This document shows, in pieces, positions 9,566 through 21,535 of a stretch of 64,000 nucleotides of DNA. The DNA is taken from the NCBI GenBank assembly GCA_035771165.1, contig JAWNZC010000473.1, forward strand, positions 2,983,001 through 3,047,000, in the 5' to 3' direction. The position numbers and the translations under genes were made by a program. The notes under the pieces are model-generated. The model ran no database searches, had not been told where the DNA came from, and was given only the letters and a program-made list of their open reading frames with translations. Position 1 is the first letter of the stretch. Each line of letters opens with the position of its first letter. Origin of the DNA: Paragorgia papillata. Taxonomy: Eukaryota > Cnidaria > Anthozoa > Scleralcyonacea > Coralliidae.

Positions 9566-12395
9566 TTAAAGTGTCTATCTCAGGGTTGGGGATTTTACAT
9601 ATTTAGGATATTTTGAACATTTTAAGATTTGTAATATATCTACTTTTCCTAAAATTTCATCTTCATGGACTTTTTTGCTGTTAAAGTTGGCGATTTTGAC
9701 GATGGCCGTGAAAATGTTTTACTGGGTTCTAGTTGCCGGAAGTGACGTTGAGGCAGGGAGACCCTCTCAGACAGTAACAGTGTTTACATCGGGAGTTTAC
9801 GGTTCACCTTGGATTTTCTTGGCTTTATTCAGGTTATTTTGTCGGAAATTCTTTTGAAAACTATGCCAAACAGGTGCGTAGTGTTTTTACTCTCAAATGA
9901 ACCCAATTGATATGCTAGATAGCGCTGTATGCCATTCTTTTTTGCGACAATAACGATGTACAATCCCGACTCATGGGAGGCGAATAAAAGAAGGATAGCT
10001 TCGGGTGAAAGGAACGCCGATTTGTCAAGGATAAAGGTGTGAAATGAACGCCGACATCTACTTCTGTGACCTGTTCGTCGTTCGAAGTAGTTTCAACGGG
10101 AATATTTGGTACTAAGACGATTCACAGCAGTTTATCACGAGGAAAACCCGTCGGTGTGGCGATTACAAAACGACAACAATAGAGCGTGGGAAAGTGACAA
10201 GAACTTGTGCATGTCTCAGTCTCATATTTCTTTTTATCGAAGTATTGTTTGCGTTCGGATCTTTGATCAAGAATATATCGAAATATACTTGACTTGGTAA
10301 TGTCGTCTACCTCTGGTTCTAACACTGATAGCTAAAATGACTAGACTAGGATGTAAACATTCGGGGATACGTAATCGAGATCGAAGACGAAGTAAAACTG
10401 TCTTCCAGTATGGCCATACCTGAAGACCCGGAATCATCTGAATGCATTGTCAAGCCGTATGAAGACGAGTCGGTTGCCAATGAAATTTGGATCGTAAATC
10501 ATAATGAGCAGATGCGACTTGAAAAAGGTCTTTAGTACGACGACTACAAATTCGCTTTTGAGGGGCACGATAAGGTAAATGATTGGTAAGTTTAATTGAA
10601 AGTTGCTTTTATCATTGAATTTATGTTTACGTTTTATCTGCAATGTTGTTTTCACGCATTTGCTAAAACAAAATTGTATGCTGTCAAAGCCAAATGATTC
10701 GCATGTTTAATTCTATTCGGTATTACTCTGACACTGAACTGCTTAATGCGAATGCGAAGGAACGTCAGTAAATCAAAACTTGCATTGAAACGGTTGACAG
10801 TGATCAAGTTCTTTACACTTGTTTGCCTGGAAATCTGGTCACTGCGTCTAGCGGGAAACTTACATCGAAAAATTGACAAGATAAAGTATCAAATAAAAGA
10901 TCAGTACAGAAAACAGGTAGGAACTGTCTGTTGATTATAGATTAATGGAATACTTGCATCCACTTTTGAAATTTGAACTTATAGGCGACAGTATACATAC
11001 AGAGTCAATTTCTTCAAGTTTGAAGATGAAATAGCACATTGGTTGTTGTTTATCGAATTGGACGAGCATTGAATTGTGGCAATTTTGAAGAACGAAGCAA
11101 TTCTATTAGCCTAGGTGAATTGTGCGCAGCTGACTTATTCGCAAGTGGAAATCGGAAAGCGAACGGGTATTCTATTAATCAATACTGACAGTATCTACCT
11201 GCTTTCTACATCTTCTATTTTATACTTTGTCTCGTCAATTCTTCGATATTTGCAGCCCGCTAGAGTGCTAGACGCAGTGACCACATATATAACAAATATA
11301 AACATGCGAATCATTTGGCTTTGACAGCATACAATTTTGTTTTAGCAAATATGGCATGCCAGTATACAACATTCGATAAAACGTAAACATTTAACATAAA
11401 TTCACTGATAAAGCAAACTTTCATAGTTACAAATCGTTCACCTTATTGTGCCCCGCAAAGCGAATTTATAGCCATCGTAGAAGATATTTTTCAAGTCGCA
11501 TTTGCTCATTAAATTTGCGATCCTAAACTCCTAAGACAATGCATTCTGAATTCTGATGATTCGTCTTCAGGTATAAATGGCCTAGATAGTAATACTTCGT
11601 CTTCGATCTCGATTACGTATCCCGGAATAATGTTTACCTCCTAGTCTAGTCATTTTGGCTATCAGCATTAGAACCAGAGGTAGACACATTACCAAGTCAA
11701 GTATATTTCGATATATTCTTGATCGAATTCGATAAAAAGAAATATGAGACTGATGACATGCACACGTTCTTGTCACTTTCCGAAAAAAACACTCTATTGT
11801 TATCGTTTTGTAATCGCCACACCGACGGGTTTTCCTCGTGATAAACTGCTGTGAATCGTCTTAGTACCAAACTACTTCGAACAACAAACAGGTCATAGAA
11901 GTAGATGTCGGCGTTCATTTCACACCTTTATCCTGGAGAAATCGGCGTCTCCCGAAGCTATCCTTCTTTTATTCGCCTCCCATGAGTCGGGATTGTACAT
12001 CATTATTGTCGCAAAAAAAGAAATGGCATCAGCGTTATTCTAGCATATCAATTGGGTTCATTCGAGAGTAAAAACACTACGCACCTGTTTGGCATAATTT
12101 TTAAAAGAATTTCCGACAAAATAACGTGAATAAAGTCAAGAAAATCCAAGGTGAACCGTAAACTGCCGATGTAAACACTGTTACTGTCTGAGAGGGTCTC
12201 CCTGCTTCTACGTCACTTCCGGCGACTAGAACCCACTAAAAAAATTTCACGGCCATCGTCAAAATCGCCAACTTTAACAGTAAAAAAGTGCATGAAGATG
12301 ACATTTTAGGAAAAGAAGATATATTACAAATCTTCTTAAAATGTTCAAAATATCCTAAATATGTAAAATCCCCAACCCTGAGATAGGCACTTTAA
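9566..12395. mobile_element. 2.8-kb TTAA foldback element
   Basis: TTAA duplications are at 9566-9569 and 12,392-12,395. The arms are about 1.1 kb each (roughly 9570-10,712 and 11,303-12,391), inverted and highly similar, starting AAAGTGTCTATCTCAGGG or AAAGTGCCTATCTCAGGG. The unpaired loop (about 0.6 kb) has no transposase motif. Removing the element leaves the LINE frame continuous as AEAFNEYFTNIGPKLA. Open frames in the arms are chance mirror images. Related in its end sequence to the foldback at 2884-3201. Confidence 0.85.
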
Positions 12396-13800
12396 TGAAT
12401 ATTTTACAAATATCGGGCCGAAATTAGCATCTGAAGTGAATGATTTAACTAACCAACCATGTGACGAACCAAATACTGATGTATGTGTTGACCATTGTCC
12501 TGGCATACGTTTCAGGTTCTCTGAAATTAGCCTAATCAATGTAGTCTCAAATTTGAAGAAACTAAAGGTGTCGAAAGCTACAGGTATGGATAACATACCT
12601 GCCAAAATTCTTAAGATGTCGGCAGATATAATCGCGTCATCGTTGACTGCTATTTTCAATCTATATCTTAACACGGGCATATATATACGAATGGAAATTA
12701 ACAAGCCCGGGTATCACCAATTTTTAAATCCGATGACAGAAGGAATTGTGAAAATTACCGGCCTATTTCGATACTGCCGATAATAAGTAAGGTTTTTGAG
12801 AAAGAAGTTTTCGGCCAGATATATAAGTATCTGACCGAAAACTCGATTCTATCGAAATTCCAATCGGGATTTCGTCCAAAACACTCGACCGTGTCCGCAC
12901 TCATTCAAATGTGCGATCAATGGTTGGAGAGTATGAATAATGGCGATTCTGTTAAACAAGATGAACAATCAATTTGGAGTCGTTAATCTCGAACTAAAAT
13001 GGTTCGAATCCTACCTGACAAACAGAGAACAAGTGTGCTTTGTCAATGGTCACACATCATTACCTAGAAAAATAATATGTGGAGTTCCACAGGGCTCGAT
13101 ATTGGGTCCATTATTGTTCTTATTATACATTAACGACATGCCAAAATGTCTGAAATCTACAACACCATGCCTTTATGCAGATGACACGCAAATATCTTCA
13201 TCATCGTCTAATTTTGACACACTTGTTGAAAACTTAAATGCTGACCTAAACAATATCCGAACTTGGCTTACCTCTCATAAATGTTTGGGGGTTAGAAATC
13301 GACGAAAAACTGAGGTGGGAAAAACATATTTAGACTATATGCAAGAAGGCAGCTGCTGGTATTGGGGCTATTAGACGCGTTAAACCTTTTGTTCCTGCTA
13401 ACACATTAGAAACCATATACAAAGCACTAGTACAGCCTTACTTTGATTACTGTTCCCCCTAATGGGATAACTGCGGTAAATTGCTCCAAGATAAATTACA
13501 AAAATTTAAATCTCGCGCAGCAAGAGTAATTACGGGAGCCAGTTGGATGTAAAGCGATCTTATACAAAATCTGTTTTTATGTACAAAATACTCAATGACC
13601 ACACTGCCCCGGGTCTAAAACAATCCTTCCGAAGCCCAGAACTGAATTTTTAAAAAAGAGCTTCAAATATAGCGGGGCCATGTTGTGGAATGATCTTCCG
13701 CGGGAAGTTAAATTGGCCGATACGATCGATTGTTTCAAGAGGAAGATACGCCCAACTTGACTATGATGCTGGATCAAACCTCCTACTTCCTGATGCATGT
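12396..13800 (+). pseudogene. LINE reverse transcriptase, degraded
   Basis: The N-terminal RT region has KLKVSKATGMDNIPAKILK; the next blocks are FQSGFRPKHSTVSALIQMCD, GVPQGSILGPLLFLLYIND and the catalytic YADDTQ. RT block A is missing through a deletion near 12,945. Frames shift around 12,690, 13,270 and later, and stops interrupt the C-terminal part (PYFDYCSP and IAGPCCGMIF remain recognisable). It cannot encode an active polymerase. Confidence 0.85.
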
Positions 13801-13836
13801 AAAATGTATGTATATAGAATGTATGTATATATTATT

Positions 13837-14215
13837 TTATTATATGGCTTTGTAATATCCTGAGTTCTGATTGGTCAACGCACGGTCCGTAAAAATGCGT
13901 ATCCGGACCACGGTCCGTCTTTTTCCGTATCCGGACCGCTGTCCCGGATGTTGATTTTGCTCGCGTGAATTTCTAAGGTTTTCACACTAAGTTTGATACA
14001 ATAAATATCGAAAAACTTGAAATAGCCATATAATAAACGCTTTATTAACCTCGTTTACTCGGTCTGTACGGGAAAAATATCAGACCTCAGTCTTTTTTGT
14101 ACGAACCTCGCCTGCGGCTCGGTCCGTACTGTCAAGACCTCGGTCTGATACTTTCCCGTACAGACCTCGTTCTCGGTAAATAATCTCTTATTAATCACTA
14201 ATATTTTACTTATAT
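13837..14215. mobile_element. probable MITE in the LINE 3' region
   Basis: TTATTATATGGCT (13,837-13,849) is mirrored by AGCCATATAATAA (14,024-14,036). Inside are iterated GGTCCGT/CCGTATCCGGAC motifs. The following 180 bp form a second hairpin (CGGTCTGTACGGGAAA mirrored by TTTCCCGTACAGACC). The LINE tail resumes after about 14,215. The exact ends were not determined. Confidence 0.45.
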
Positions 14216-14345
14216 AGTTATATACCGTAGTACTTGTACATAATGAACTTTCTTGTTTTATTTCATTCCTACTTGTATGTATTAAATAGTGTGACGCCCC
14301 TCGTGGAAATCAGCTAATGTTGACGAGGCTAGCGTGTTTAAATAA

Positions 14346-14492
14346 AGTTTTACCTACCTACCTACCTACCTGCCTACCTACTACCTACCTACCTACCTAC
14401 CTACCTACCTACCTACCTACCTACCTACCTACCTAACTACCTACCTACCTACCTACCTACCTACCTACCTACCTACCTACCTACCTACCTAC
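14346..14492 (+). repeat. (CTAC)n microsatellite, LINE tail
   Basis: About 35 CTAC units with a few imperfections directly follow the LINE AATAAAG-type 3' end. CR1/L2-like LINEs commonly end in short tandem repeats. Confidence 0.85.
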
Positions 14493-14493
14493 C

Positions 14494-16999
14494 AGATTGG
14501 CTCTGCGTGTACAAAACTATGCGATGGTACCAAGGGAGGATTGTCGTGTAGTAAAATCGTCCTCATGGACATCTTTCTCCAGAACAAACCCAACGATGTT
14601 CAGAGAGTGTACGCGTTGATAGACGAGCAAAGCAATGCTTCGACGATCAGTCCAGCTTTGGTACATAAGTTGGGTATAGTAGGCAAAAAAGAGGTATTTT
14701 CTGTCCACCTGCAGTGGCTCCAAAGAGGTGAAGTTCGGACGTCGAGTTCCTGGACTGGTGGTGAGGTCTATAGAAGGAAAGTCGTCGAAACTGCCCACCT
14801 TGATCGAGTGTGACCACATTCCTCAAGAGAAGAGAGATATTCCTACACCAGAGATAGTGGAGCAGTTTCCTCATCTACAAGAAATCGTCAATGAAATCCC
14901 ACCGTTCGATCCAAAGGCAGAGGTCGGTATTTTGATTGGTCGCGATGCTCCAGAGCTCATGGTACTAATGTTTGGTACCTGCCGTATTTTCGAGCGTGTC
15001 ACTCATGTTCGCACAAGCAAAGCTAGCTCCGAAACAAGCGACGACTATCCCAAGACTATAGAGCTCTGCGCCGCGGTGTTATCAACCGGTGCCGTCAAAC
15101 GAATACTGGAAGAACTGAGATCTATCGTAGACGAACTCGTTTTCTACACCGATTCAAAGGTAGTCCTGGGTTATATCCAGAATGATAGCCGACGGTTTTA
15201 TGTCTATGTTGCTAACCGGGTGCAACTTATCCGAAAGGTCTCCGAACCATCGCAGTGGGGATATGTAGACACCGCTATCAATCCCGCCGACCTCGCTACC
15301 AGGAGTTTATTCGCGGAACGCCTAACGGACTCACGCTGGTTTAAAGGTCCAGAGTTCCTAAGCGACGCATTACCTCTAACTCCAGTCGACGGTGGAGAAT
15401 CTATGTTATACGACGATGACACAGAAATTAGACCCCAGATCGCTGTCCACACAATAAGCTTGCAAGGAGTAAAAGAACCAAACTCGGACAGATTTAAGCG
15501 TTTCTCTAAATGGTCTTCTCTACGTCGAGCCCTAGCAAACCTAATTGTTAAAGCAAGAGAAGTTAAGAGCCACCGAAAAGCACCCACGCTTGAAGATAAC
15601 AATGTCAATCGTTTACGCCCACCAAACCAACTCCCAAGTCATGTGAAAACTACTCAGCCCCCGAGAGCTCCGTCAGCAGCAGAACTAAAACAGGCCGAAG
15701 TAATCATGATCAAAAGAATTCAGACCGAAAGTTTCACCACTGAAATAGCAATCCTCCAAAAATCGCCGTTAAAGGACGGTAAGCTCAACAAAAGTACCAA
15801 GAGCGACCTAAAGAAGTCTAACGTATACCGCTTAGATCCGTTCCTGGACGACCATGGAGATCTCCGAGTCAGAGGACGACTTCGCCGTTCAAGCGAGGAA
15901 TTCGTAGAGAAACATCCTGCTATTTTACCAAAGGGACACCATCTGTCAAACCTGGAAAATGTGCATTATCATGAAAAAGTTCATCACCAAGGGCGACAGA
16001 TCACTAGCGGTGCAGTACGTCAGGCACGATTTTGGATAGTCAGAGTCAGACGTATGGTATCCAAGTTGCTAAACCTCTGTGTAACATGCAGAAAAATTGC
16101 GAGGAAAAGCATGACGCAACACATGGCTGACCTGCCATCCGACAGGATGGAGACTCCACCCCCCCCCCCCCCCCCCCTTTACCAACGTCGGGTTCGACGT
16201 GTTCGGTCCGTGGACCATACATACTCGAAAGTTGTGAGGCGGAGCTGCGAGCTCTAAGCGATGGGCCAGTATCAAAACTGAGATGCGATCGCGGGACCAA
16301 CTTTGTCGGAGGGAAGTCTGAACTAGACGATGCTCTCTACGAGAAATGGACCACAAGTCGATAGAGAGATATGTTACCGAGCAAGACTGCGAATGGATTT
16401 TTAATCCCCCTCACACATCACATTTTGGAGGAGTGTGGGAGCGGCAAATTGGAACGATACGCCATATTTTAGACGTAATGTTGAATAAGTTCGGACCTTC
16501 GCATGACCTCCTCGTGACATTCATGGCAGAAGTAACTGGAATCGTGAACGCCCATCCCATAGCCGTACTACCAACGGACATCGACGAACCGCAGCCACTG
16601 ACCCCGGCCATGCTCTTGACAATGAAGACGAGACCACTTCTTCCTCCACCTGGCGTCTTCGTTCACCAAGACCTCTACTCCCGTCGACGTCGGAGGAGAT
16701 CACAATATCTCGCCGACCAGTTTTGGATTCGCTGGAGGAATGAATACCTTCAAACGCTCCAATCGAGACCCAAGTGCAACGAATGCCACCCTAACCTCAA
16801 ACTCGGCGACATTGTCGTCGTCAAAAGCGAAACACATCGAAACCAGTGGCCTATGGGAAAGGTCATTGAAGCAACGAAGAGTGAAGACAATAAAGTCCGA
16901 AAAGCAACGGTAATGATGTGGAGAGACGGGGAGAAAAAGAGCTACATACGCCCAATTAGTGAACTTATCTTTCTTGTACATTCTACAAATAACGCGTGA
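14494..16999 (+). pseudogene. BEL/Pao retrotransposon pol remnant
   Basis: The order seen is: a protease-like region with ALIDEQSNAS; a family segment ending LIGRDAPEL; a jump over most of the RT (a deletion near 14,970); an RNase H-like part (FYTDSKVVLGYI, INPADLATR); an integrase zinc region; and integrase-core pieces (an aspartate block after a run of about 18 C at 16,160, DRGTNF, and GGVWERQIGT). Frames shift at the C-run and around 14,760 and 16,340. The gene is dead. The deletion and the interrupting LINE explain the missing parts. Described only; no reconstruction attempted. Confidence 0.8.
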
Positions 17000-17033
17000 A
17001 TTAATAAGTAGCAAGGACTCCTTGGGCGAGGAG

Positions 17034-17540
17034 TGTGACGTTTCGAATCTAACAAAACAGTAATTTAAATAAATAGACTCAACCGTAACTAACTATGCGC
17101 ATAACTACTGTAACTATATGCACTGGCAAATAAATAGGGCCAACAGAGAACGAGTTTTCACTGCTTCTGTCAATACACGGAGAACACTACTCGGAGTACA
17201 TACGCGGAGAACACCTTGGAGAGAACTTACTAACACGGAGAACACTTTGGAGAGAACTTAATATGGAGAATACGTCGAAGCTATCACGATCTCGTAGGAA
17301 TTAAAGACGTAAGTTAACATTAGTGTACACAATAACACGCTCGTGAATATAATGCTTGCTTGTATCTTTTGTAGTTATTTAAATTTGTGTACTGCATGTC
17401 TTATAGTTTTCACCGATGGATGCTCGGTTTATCCGAGATAAAGACCTGTTATTTACATTAAATAAAAACTGTGAACTATATATCTGAGTATTCCGTTGGT
17501 TGACACTGCGTTCCCTGCTGGCGACACGACATACATGAAA
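17034..17540 (+). repeat. probable 3' LTR of the BEL/Pao element
   Basis: It begins TGTGACG after a purine-rich stretch (GGGCGAGGAG) directly downstream of the pol stop, contains repeated CGGAGAACAC motifs and an AATAAA at about 17,461, and seems to end near 17,540. No 5' partner is in the window, so the right edge is approximate. Confidence 0.5.
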
Positions 17541-17559
17541 TAAAGTCAAAAGCGCCACT

Positions 17560-17815
17560 GTATGGAATATGAAGCTGAATAACATTGAGGTTGCTAGCCA
17601 GACATCCCCGTAAAATTTATTTATATCCACAATCTAGATACATTTCGCCGACACTTCTAGCTTTTTTAAAACTTTTTGCACATATTTATTTACACGACCA
17701 GCAAGAACATATTCATATTACCATTCTTCTTAGAGGGCCCTGGGTAAGATTAGCTTTTGCTAACCAGGTTTTGTTACCCTCTTTAAATAAAGTTTCTTAT
17801 CTTATCTTATCTTCG
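17560..17815 (+). repeat. LINE 3' end fragment with (CTTAT)n tail
   Basis: CTTTAAATAAAGTTTCTTAT followed by CTTAT repeats matches the style of the LINE tails at 14,346 and 42,900. No coding part is left. The next 300 bp to the transposon end show nothing. Confidence 0.5.
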
Positions 17816-18273
17816 TAAATTTTGTAAAGCGCTGAGCTTTAGTAAGCAAAATATTAGCTTTCAAGTAAACTAATTCGGGCAGTCGCTTCAGACACTAAAC
17901 ACCTTTGAGCTTTTGTTTACACTTTACAACCTTAAATTTCTCCTACGTTTTTACGCTTTACACTGACTTTCGGCGCTTATTTGTTTGCACAGGCAGCAAG
18001 AACATAGTCAAAATAATTTTCTTCATAAATCTCGTGAAGTTCCAGGCTAAATTTTTCAAAATATTAGCTTTCGACTATACGAATTACACATAACAACACT
18101 AGCCCAGGACTGGCTTTTATATTTAGCACGACATTGGTGTAATTTCATTGGTCCATGTACACAAAGGGAATGGAATGTGGTGCTCGTTTGAGCAGACGTG
18201 TAGGTGGAGGGGGGCCGAACACTGGACACGGCTGCGAGGGAGGCTAGGCATAACCAAGAATGCAAGACATTTT

Positions 18274-18533
18274 TTCAAAGTGCCTATGAAACGATTTTTT
18301 GTTGTAAATGTTGTCTTATTTGATAGAACTTTTAAAATGACAAAGTAAGTAAGTCATTATGCACGTATGACGTAATTAGCTACAATTTGCTTACAATTTG
18401 CTTATCAAACAAACTGAAATATCTCAAAAATGAAGCAAAGAAACAAAAATCTGAAAAATAAGTTACTTTGTCATTTTAAAAGTTCTATCAAATAAGACAA
18501 CAAAAAAGAAATTTCGTTTCATAGGCACTTTAA
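18274..18533. mobile_element. AAAGTGCC foldback MITE
   Basis: Arms of about 75 bp: AAAGTGCCTATGAAACGA on the left and its inverted copy ending in TTAA at 18,533; the left TTAA is mutated to TTCA. Both arms contain GTTGTCTTATTTGATAGAAC. Same end signature as the other TTAA elements here. Confidence 0.7.
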
Positions 18534-19185
18534 CAGGACCTAGTCCCCCTTTAGCCACCCATGAATTAATCCCCCCATCATCACCACCCCCACCACCCTA
18601 AGAAAAGTCCCTTTTTCTTGAATTACAAACCAAAAAATAGGCACGCGCTAGCGTGCATGTGTCTACTGCATATATCATCATGACATCATTATATCAACAA
18701 ATGTTTTCATGAAATGACGATTATACTAATCCTTTCCCCAACCAAAGAAATTACTGAACAATAAAAGTAACCCTAATCCGAACCTTAACCCGAAAAGCAG
18801 AAAAAATAAATGACAAAATGGTGCCATGTCAGTTTGACAGATGGAAACTAGTGTTTACCATAGTGGAACATAGTCATGGTAGCTAGAATCTTTGGGTCAC
18901 ATCTTCGGAACCAATCAAAGCCCTGAAAATCCCTGATTCGAGAACACTTCCGAATACTTCGGTAATGGCCGTTTGCTGTCATTTACTGTATTCGTGATAT
19001 AAATGTTTTTCACAAAAAGACTTTTTACCGGTGAGTATTTTTAGGATTTTTAGGTTTAGTTTTTCTAAGTTAACCCTTTGTTGCATGACCCCTTTATCCT
19101 CGATGGATTTTGATGCCATTTGGTATTTGTTTGGGGTCCAATCGGAGGAAAAACAGTCAAATTTTGGCAACTTCTACTAACTAGG
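18534..19185. other. no gene recognised
   Basis: Intronic AT-rich DNA of the amidohydrolase gene without recognisable features. Confidence 0.5.
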
Positions 19186-19189
19186 GTGG

Positions 19190-20300
19190 GGCCTGGTTAC
19201 AATTGTAACCCCCATGCATGCCCAGAACACCAGTGGCCAAAAATAGAGGCGAATTGAATAAATGGTTTATTTGCCAAAACCAAACTATTTACAAAATAAA
19301 GAAAAATACAAGTTGGCGAGGAGACCTCAAGAGGCTAAAGCTTGTGTAAAGGTCACCTCGTTGACAGAATTAAAGTTCAAATAATTAGATATCTAAAGTA
19401 AATTGAAAATAATTGTTTAAAAAATTGTTTGTGGACATGTTCGAAGGAAGGAATTTTTGAGACCTCAAAAACCAAGTTTGTGCTAAGAGACCTCCTCATT
19501 TACAACAGAGTACAGTTTACCATAACAATTAACATTGTTAAACAGCTAACTCTGATGTTATGACCATGTTAAACTATATTCAAATATAATAATTAAATAA
19601 GTAATCGCATAATTGTTTCTCAAAAGAAGAGATAGTGTTTATAGCAGTAATATATAATGGTAAGGAATTACAAATATAGAGGCAAAAACAACAAAGTTAA
19701 AAGCAAAATTACATTATTTACAAACAGAACGAAAATAACAGAACAGTACTTAGCTATATTACATTGGTAGTTTTGGTATTTACATAGATATAGAGAAAAT
19801 CTTAGTTTGTATCAACATAAGTAGCAATTTTTCGTTTAAAGCTTGAAAAGGATTTACTATCTCTTATGTTTGATGGTAGGGAATTCCATATTGAGGCGCC
19901 ATCAAACATAAGACTTTTCATATTGTTTGTTCATGGTTGTGGCAAACACACTTTAGAAGAACTGTCACGAAGATTGTGACTTAAGACGTCTTGCCTGAAA
20001 GTAAATAGTTTGTTCAGACATTCTGGCCCCATATTGTTTAATATCTTAAACATGATTTTAGCTTTTGCCTTTTCCCCATTTAAAGCAGTTTTCTTGGCTT
20101 ACTTCATTGGGTAAATCTGCTATAATACGAGCAGCCCTGTTGTGAAGTTTTGTAAACGTGTAGACTGGGTTTCACCAAACACATTCCAAACTTCACAACA
20201 GTAATTAAAGTATGGTTGTATTATAGCATTATATACGGATAAAAGTGTTTTCCTGTCAACAAATTATTTTATTCTTTTATATCTATCTGCGTTACTTTAA
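19190..20300 (-). pseudogene. 3' end of a LINE, minus strand
   Basis: Minus-strand translation gives the usual LINE C-terminal blocks in order: LLSVYNAIIQPYFNYCCEVW, KIMFKILNNMGPECLNKLF, QDVLSHNLRDSSS and SIWNSLPSNIRDS. Between them are frameshifts and stops. The 3' UTR runs to about 19,190 with AATAAACCATTTATTC-type sequence. The 5' part, including RT motifs, is absent. Confidence 0.75.
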
Positions 20301-20998
20301 GTTTTTGGCTTGTATATTTTCTATAGCATGTTTATAACTTTGTTACATGCTGATATTTTTTATATGAATGTTGTGAAATACTTTTATTAAACTATGAAAG
20401 AAGACTCGCCTTCTCCTCGTTCGTGCCGCCATCTTGGAAAAGCTTGATTCCGTTTCTATATATCTCCACGTAAATAGCGCCTGAGTCGCCTGACCGAACT
20501 CTTGGTTAGTGCGAACACAACGGCTCCGATAAACAAAAAAGAATTAATACTTTATCGTGCACGGTTTTGAGCAAATGAACAAAATACGTTTGACGACCTC
20601 GACACCTCGTGAGCAAAACAAAATGGTGACCTTTCGGGCCAGTTTCGGCGAACTTTCGTCGCGTTCCGTTCGTTTGTGACGTAGTGATACAAGCAAATTC
20701 AACAGCTCATGGCATAGTGTGCTACTGCGCATGCGCAGTAGACACAAAAATGAACAAAGAATAATTATATATAATTATAGAACGAAAATTTCCGAGTCAG
20801 GCTCACTACAAAATTTAATTAAAGGGATCTGGGGATGGGAATGGCTGCAACATATCCTCTCACCTAGAATTCAGGATAATTCTTAATTGTTACATGACCT
20901 AGAATTTATAATCCTAATCTTATTAAGGTGGTATGGAACCCAAAAAAGGAAGGTTAACAAATTATGGTCATGGTCAATCATATTGACGATAACTTACT
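20301..20998. other. no gene recognised
   Basis: Intronic DNA; nothing identifiable. Confidence 0.45.
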
Positions 20999-21535
20999 AT
21001 AATTGAGGTTACAGTAACTAGTTACATTTTTAAGTAACTGTAACTGAAACTAGTTACTTTTTCTGAAGTAACTGTAACTATAACTAGTTACTTTTTGAAG
21101 AAGTAACTATAACTAGTTACTTTTTTAAAGAACTGTAACTAGTTACAATATTTGGTTTAAAATGGTGACTAGTATAGTTACTGATATTCAGTTGAGGATG
21201 TCATTCTTTCTTGATAAAAATGGTTTTGATATAATAATAAAGGTACATTATGTACACATTTGACTATTTCTGCTTAGTGACAACTATATTTAGGCATTTA
21301 GCTGTAAAAACATAATTATGGTACTGGCATCTAAAAACCAGTAATTTCTTTGTTGATTCTAGTAACACAGACAAAGGAATGTAACTTTGTAACTAGTTAC
21401 AAAATTTTTGAAGTAACTTTGTAACTGTAACTAGTTACTTTCTTTGCATTGTAACTTTTATTGGTAACTAGTTACTTTTCTAACAATGTAACTGTAACTA
21501 GTTATAAAAATTATGTAACTTTTACAGCACTGAGG
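20999..21535. repeat. GTAACTAGTTAC-rich dispersed element (copy A)
   Basis: Many imperfect copies of the palindromic 12-mer GTAACTAGTTAC lie at both ends of a 0.5-kb unit, separated by a unique core containing GGATGTCATTCTTTCTTGAT. Copy B at 43,860-44,312 has the same core and the same end clusters, so this is a dispersed element rather than a simple satellite. Confidence 0.75.

Larger units (their letters stand above)
8024..14492 (+). mobile_element. CR1/L2-like LINE, broken and twice invaded
   Basis: Three stretches of one LINE are visible. The end of the endonuclease domain (NRPENISNSGVIHLGISD) is at 8030-8100. The linker to RT (RVWKSVFLEIVDRHAPLRHK) is at 9000-9560. The RT and C-terminal part are at 12,396-13,800. 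A 3' UTR ends TTTAAATAAAGTTTTACCTAC followed by a (CTAC)n tail to 14,492. It is 5' truncated, as is usual for target-primed insertion. Insertions at 8107-9001, 9570-12,391 and about 13,837-14,215 separate the pieces. It lies within BEL/Pao sequence. Confidence 0.8.
7598..18255. mobile_element. 10.64-kb DNA transposon with 80-bp inverted ends and 9-bp target duplication
   Basis: GGCATAACC occurs at 7598-7606 and again at 18,247-18,255. Between them the left end (TAGCCTCCCTCGCAGCCG, 7607) and the right end (18,246) are near-identical inverted repeats for about 80 bases, to a shared CATTCCATTCC. This is one unit by the same criteria as the other TAGCCT-ended elements here. It carries BEL/Pao remnants, a LINE and smaller elements, and no transposase that I recognise. 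It lies wholly inside the intron of the amidohydrolase gene. Mutator-like is the best guess from the duplication length. Confidence 0.75.

Noticed and set aside
9570..12391. Genes in the arms of the large foldback
   Set aside because: The open frames are short, mirrored in the other arm and match no family.
14541..16257. Intact host gene encoding a 509-residue protein
   Set aside because: Its parts are BEL/Pao protease, RNase H and integrase pieces fused by deletion, ending in a C-run frameshift.
20999..21535. CRISPR-like array of palindromic GTAACTAGTTAC repeats
   Set aside because: The repeats are unevenly spaced and degenerate, there are no uniform spacers or cas genes, and the window is animal nuclear DNA.
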